DNA from: a virus
Virus record (IMG/VR): IMGVR_UViG_3300035698_012970
Coordinates: 24,152-88,151 of that record
Direction: 5' to 3' (one strand)
Length of the DNA stretch: 64,000 nucleotides
Shown here: positions 62,523-64,000 of the stretch, one piece after another
Layout of the letters: each line of letters starts with the position of its first letter
How positions within the stretch are numbered: position 1 is the first letter of the stretch
Made by a program: the position numbers and the translations under genes
The notes under the pieces: generated by a model
What the model was told of the DNA's origin: nothing
The model's database searches: none
Seen by the model: the letters and a program-made list of their open reading frames with translations, nothing else

Positions 62523-62530
62523 TATATATC
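62523..62530 (-). promoter_or_regulatory. GATATATA-class (late-type) promoter
   Basis: TTTAGATATATATAGTAAAT; overlaps the stop codon of the recombinase gene. Confidence 0.65.
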
Positions 62531-63330
62531 TAAATTGGGGTTTCAATTTTATTTAGAAGATCACAACTTACATGTGTGTATATTTCAGTAGTTTTACTTG
62601 ATTTGTGACCAGCAATACTTTGTATAATCCTTAAATTAACACCAGACTCAACCATTGAGGTAAAACAACTATGTCTTAATAAATGCATATGATATTGTTC
62701 TCCTAAATGTTTTTTAACTATTCTATTACATGACGAAGCTGTATATTGTTTTTTCGTTTGTCCATTAAATAGAAAATTCACTGGACGATATTCACTAAAA
62801 TATTCACGTAATAATTTTAATACATAATTTGATAGTGGAACAATTCTATCTTTCCGTCCTTTCCCATTTTTGATATAAATAACCATTCGATTCGAATCAA
62901 TATCAATGATTTTTAAGTTTATTAGTTCAGAAACCCTTATCCCAGTAGAATAACATAATGTAATTATTGACTTGTGTTTTAGATTTTTAATTTTAGCTAT
63001 GGTTGTTAAAATATGCTTCCTAGAAATAACCCGTGGAAGTTTACTTTCTCCCTTTGGTCGATCGAATTTTAACTTATTGTATTTTTTATTTAGAACCTTA
63101 TTATAAAAAAATTTAATTGCACTTATGATTTGGTTCTGTTGTGAAATTGATGTGAAATTATATTCATCAAGATATTTCTGAAAATCCAAAGAAATGATAT
63201 GTTGCGGATATTTATTAGTATTAATCAGAAATTTTTTAATGTAATGCAAATATATTTCTATAGACCGATTTGAATAATTATAATATTTAAGTTTTTGTTT
63301 AGAGATCTCTAAAATTCTATCGTGCTTCAT
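62530..63330 (-). CDS. Tyrosine recombinase (XerC/D-like integrase)
   Basis: 266 residues with N-terminal SAM-like core-binding domain (about 10-85) and a complete catalytic set: R132 in GIRVSELINL, Lys in GKGRKDR (about 157-160), H216-R219 in HLLRH, H242 in GHKS and Y251 in EIYTHV. It cuts and rejoins DNA at specific sites; roles include integration or resolution of genome multimers. No attachment site could be recognised near it. Confidence 0.92.
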   Translation of the reverse strand: MKHDRILEISKQKLKYYNYSNRSIEIYLHYIKKFLINTNKYPQHIISLDFQKYLDEYNFTSISQQNQIISAIKFFYNKVLNKKYNKLKFDRPKGESKLPRVISRKHILTTIAKIKNLKHKSIITLCYSTGIRVSELINLKIIDIDSNRMVIYIKNGKGRKDRIVPLSNYVLKLLREYFSEYRPVNFLFNGQTKKQYTASSCNRIVKKHLGEQYHMHLLRHSCFTSMVESGVNLRIIQSIAGHKSSKTTEIYTHVSCDLLNKIETPI

Positions 63331-63379
63331 GTTAATAATGAATGAATTATGTTAGGTGTCTTATATATGATAGTTATAG

Positions 63380-63556
63380 TTAATGATGTATATCATTTAT
63401 ATTAATCATTAGTGGTTCTCCACATTTTTCACACTTACCAATTTCAATTAGTGGTTCAATAACATCACTAACTATAACACCAGATAAACTGAATTTTTTC
63501 AGTTCCTCTTTGGTAGGTGTCTTTAATTTTACTTCTATTCCACTTGGTAATTTCAT
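63380..63556 (-). CDS. Small protein with CxxC (58 aa)
   Basis: ATG 63556 to TAA 63380. 'MKLPSGIEVKLKTPTKEELK', then 'IGKCEKCGEPLMI'. The opening resembles small phage tail-assembly-type proteins, but the size fits none. 50 nt upstream of the recombinase. Confidence 0.6.
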   Translation of the reverse strand: MKLPSGIEVKLKTPTKEELKKFSLSGVIVSDVIEPLIEIGKCEKCGEPLMININDIHH

Positions 63557-63673
63557 ATCTTTTAATTTAGTTAAAAACTCAGCTTATCTGTAATCGTTAT
63601 ACTCCATGCCTTAGTTCAGTTCTTCGATTTAACATTTGTGATGAAAAACAAAAAGATTTTTTCCAACGCACAT

Positions 63674-64000
63674 TTAATATAGATTTTCAATATCATCATC
63701 ATTGAATTTATTAAATAAATCACTTGCATCCATAACACTTACAATGCAATCATCACTAATTGGATAATCAACATAAATTCCATGAACAAATAAAGTGTCT
63801 TCTTCATATCCAGCATCAACACAATTTGATTTTACCTTTAAAATAGAGTATTCTTCATTATCTTTATAAGAACCAAAGTTTACTGATAAATCATAAGCAG
63901 CAATTAATGATGTTGCAAAATATAATCGGTTTTTAAACGGTTTATTATTTATCGCAATACCATCTTTAGGTACAAATCCATTTTTCTTTATTTGTGAAAC
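63674..64000 (-). CDS. Partial gene at right edge, possible ART/2'-PT-like fold
   Basis: The last 108 codons of a gene that starts beyond the window; stop TAA at 63674. 'KPFKNRLYFATSLIAAYDLS' followed by 'YSILKVKSNCVDAGYEEDTL' and 'VHGIYVDYPISDDCI' resembles the phage domain of ADP-ribosyltransferase/RNA 2'-phosphotransferase fold ('R.YF.T....A...A', later 'Y.......I....I'). Only the C-terminal part is visible. Confidence 0.55.
   Translation of the reverse strand, partial: VSQIKKNGFVPKDGIAINNKPFKNRLYFATSLIAAYDLSVNFGSYKDNEEYSILKVKSNCVDAGYEEDTLFVHGIYVDYPISDDCIVSVMDASDLFNKFNDDDIENLY

Noticed and set aside
1-64000. CRISPR arrays
   Set aside because: No regularly spaced direct repeats were seen; the recurring sequences are promoters, boxA-like elements and tRNA parts.

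Overview
The window looks like a stretch of a large, AT-rich lytic-type phage genome (jumbo-phage style) that infects a member of the Bacteroidetes. The host is suggested by three things: the protein at the left edge ends in a type IX secretion (Por) sorting domain; thirteen near-identical promoters carry the Bacteroidetes -7 element TAnnTTTG; and two tRNA arrays begin with a boxA-like AGTTCTTTGACA element. The phage origin is suggested by about 125 mostly tiny, tightly packed genes on the minus strand, about 20 tRNA genes, seven homing-type endonucleases, a group I intron and a tyrosine recombinase.

Layout. 1-2.8 kb: the 3' part of a plus-strand secreted surface protein, closed by a bidirectional terminator. 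2.8-9.5 kb (minus): a macro-domain protein and an SPFH lipoprotein / LemA-like / large membrane protein module. 9.5-26.4 kb: small hypotheticals with a Thg1-like enzyme, PurA-like synthetase, DUF932 protein, two vWA proteins, a class II aldolase fusion, a GGQ release-factor-like protein and a CCA-adding enzyme. 26.5-35 kb: two GIY-YIG endonucleases, a truncated sirtuin, a DnaQ-like exonuclease, a HAD protein and many small proteins. 35.1-36.7 kb: tRNA array A. 36.9-39.1 kb: four genes with a capsid-targeting-like N-terminus. 39.1-45.4 kb: small and membrane proteins and an FkbM methyltransferase. 45.4-47.2 kb: GC-richer, poorly coding DNA with tRNA-like and other structured elements. 48.8-52.1 kb: tRNA array B, with a tRNA-Arg split by a group I intron. 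52.2-56 kb: a 708-residue DUF2135-like protein and satellites. 56-59.1 kb: a sugar/surface-modification island. 58.4-61.6 kb: tRNA array C. 61.7-64 kb: a Cys-rich metallothionein-like protein, a recombinase and a partial gene.

How it fits together. Two promoter classes are visible. One (ATTTTTTTATTACG, 11 nt, TAnnTTTG) heads most operons and probably uses the host primary sigma factor. The other (GATATATA, usually 4-24 nt before the start codon) precedes all seven endonucleases and most genes whose products begin with a short '...FLNE'-like leader. By analogy with T4 late promoters and T4 internal-protein targeting peptides, I infer a set of late, head-packaged and possibly injected proteins, including ADP-ribosyltransferase-like ones. 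Translation support (tRNAs, CCA addition, Thg1-like repair, release-factor-like rescue) forms a second theme. Three genes carry apparent disabling lesions, which are either assembly errors or real decay/recoding.
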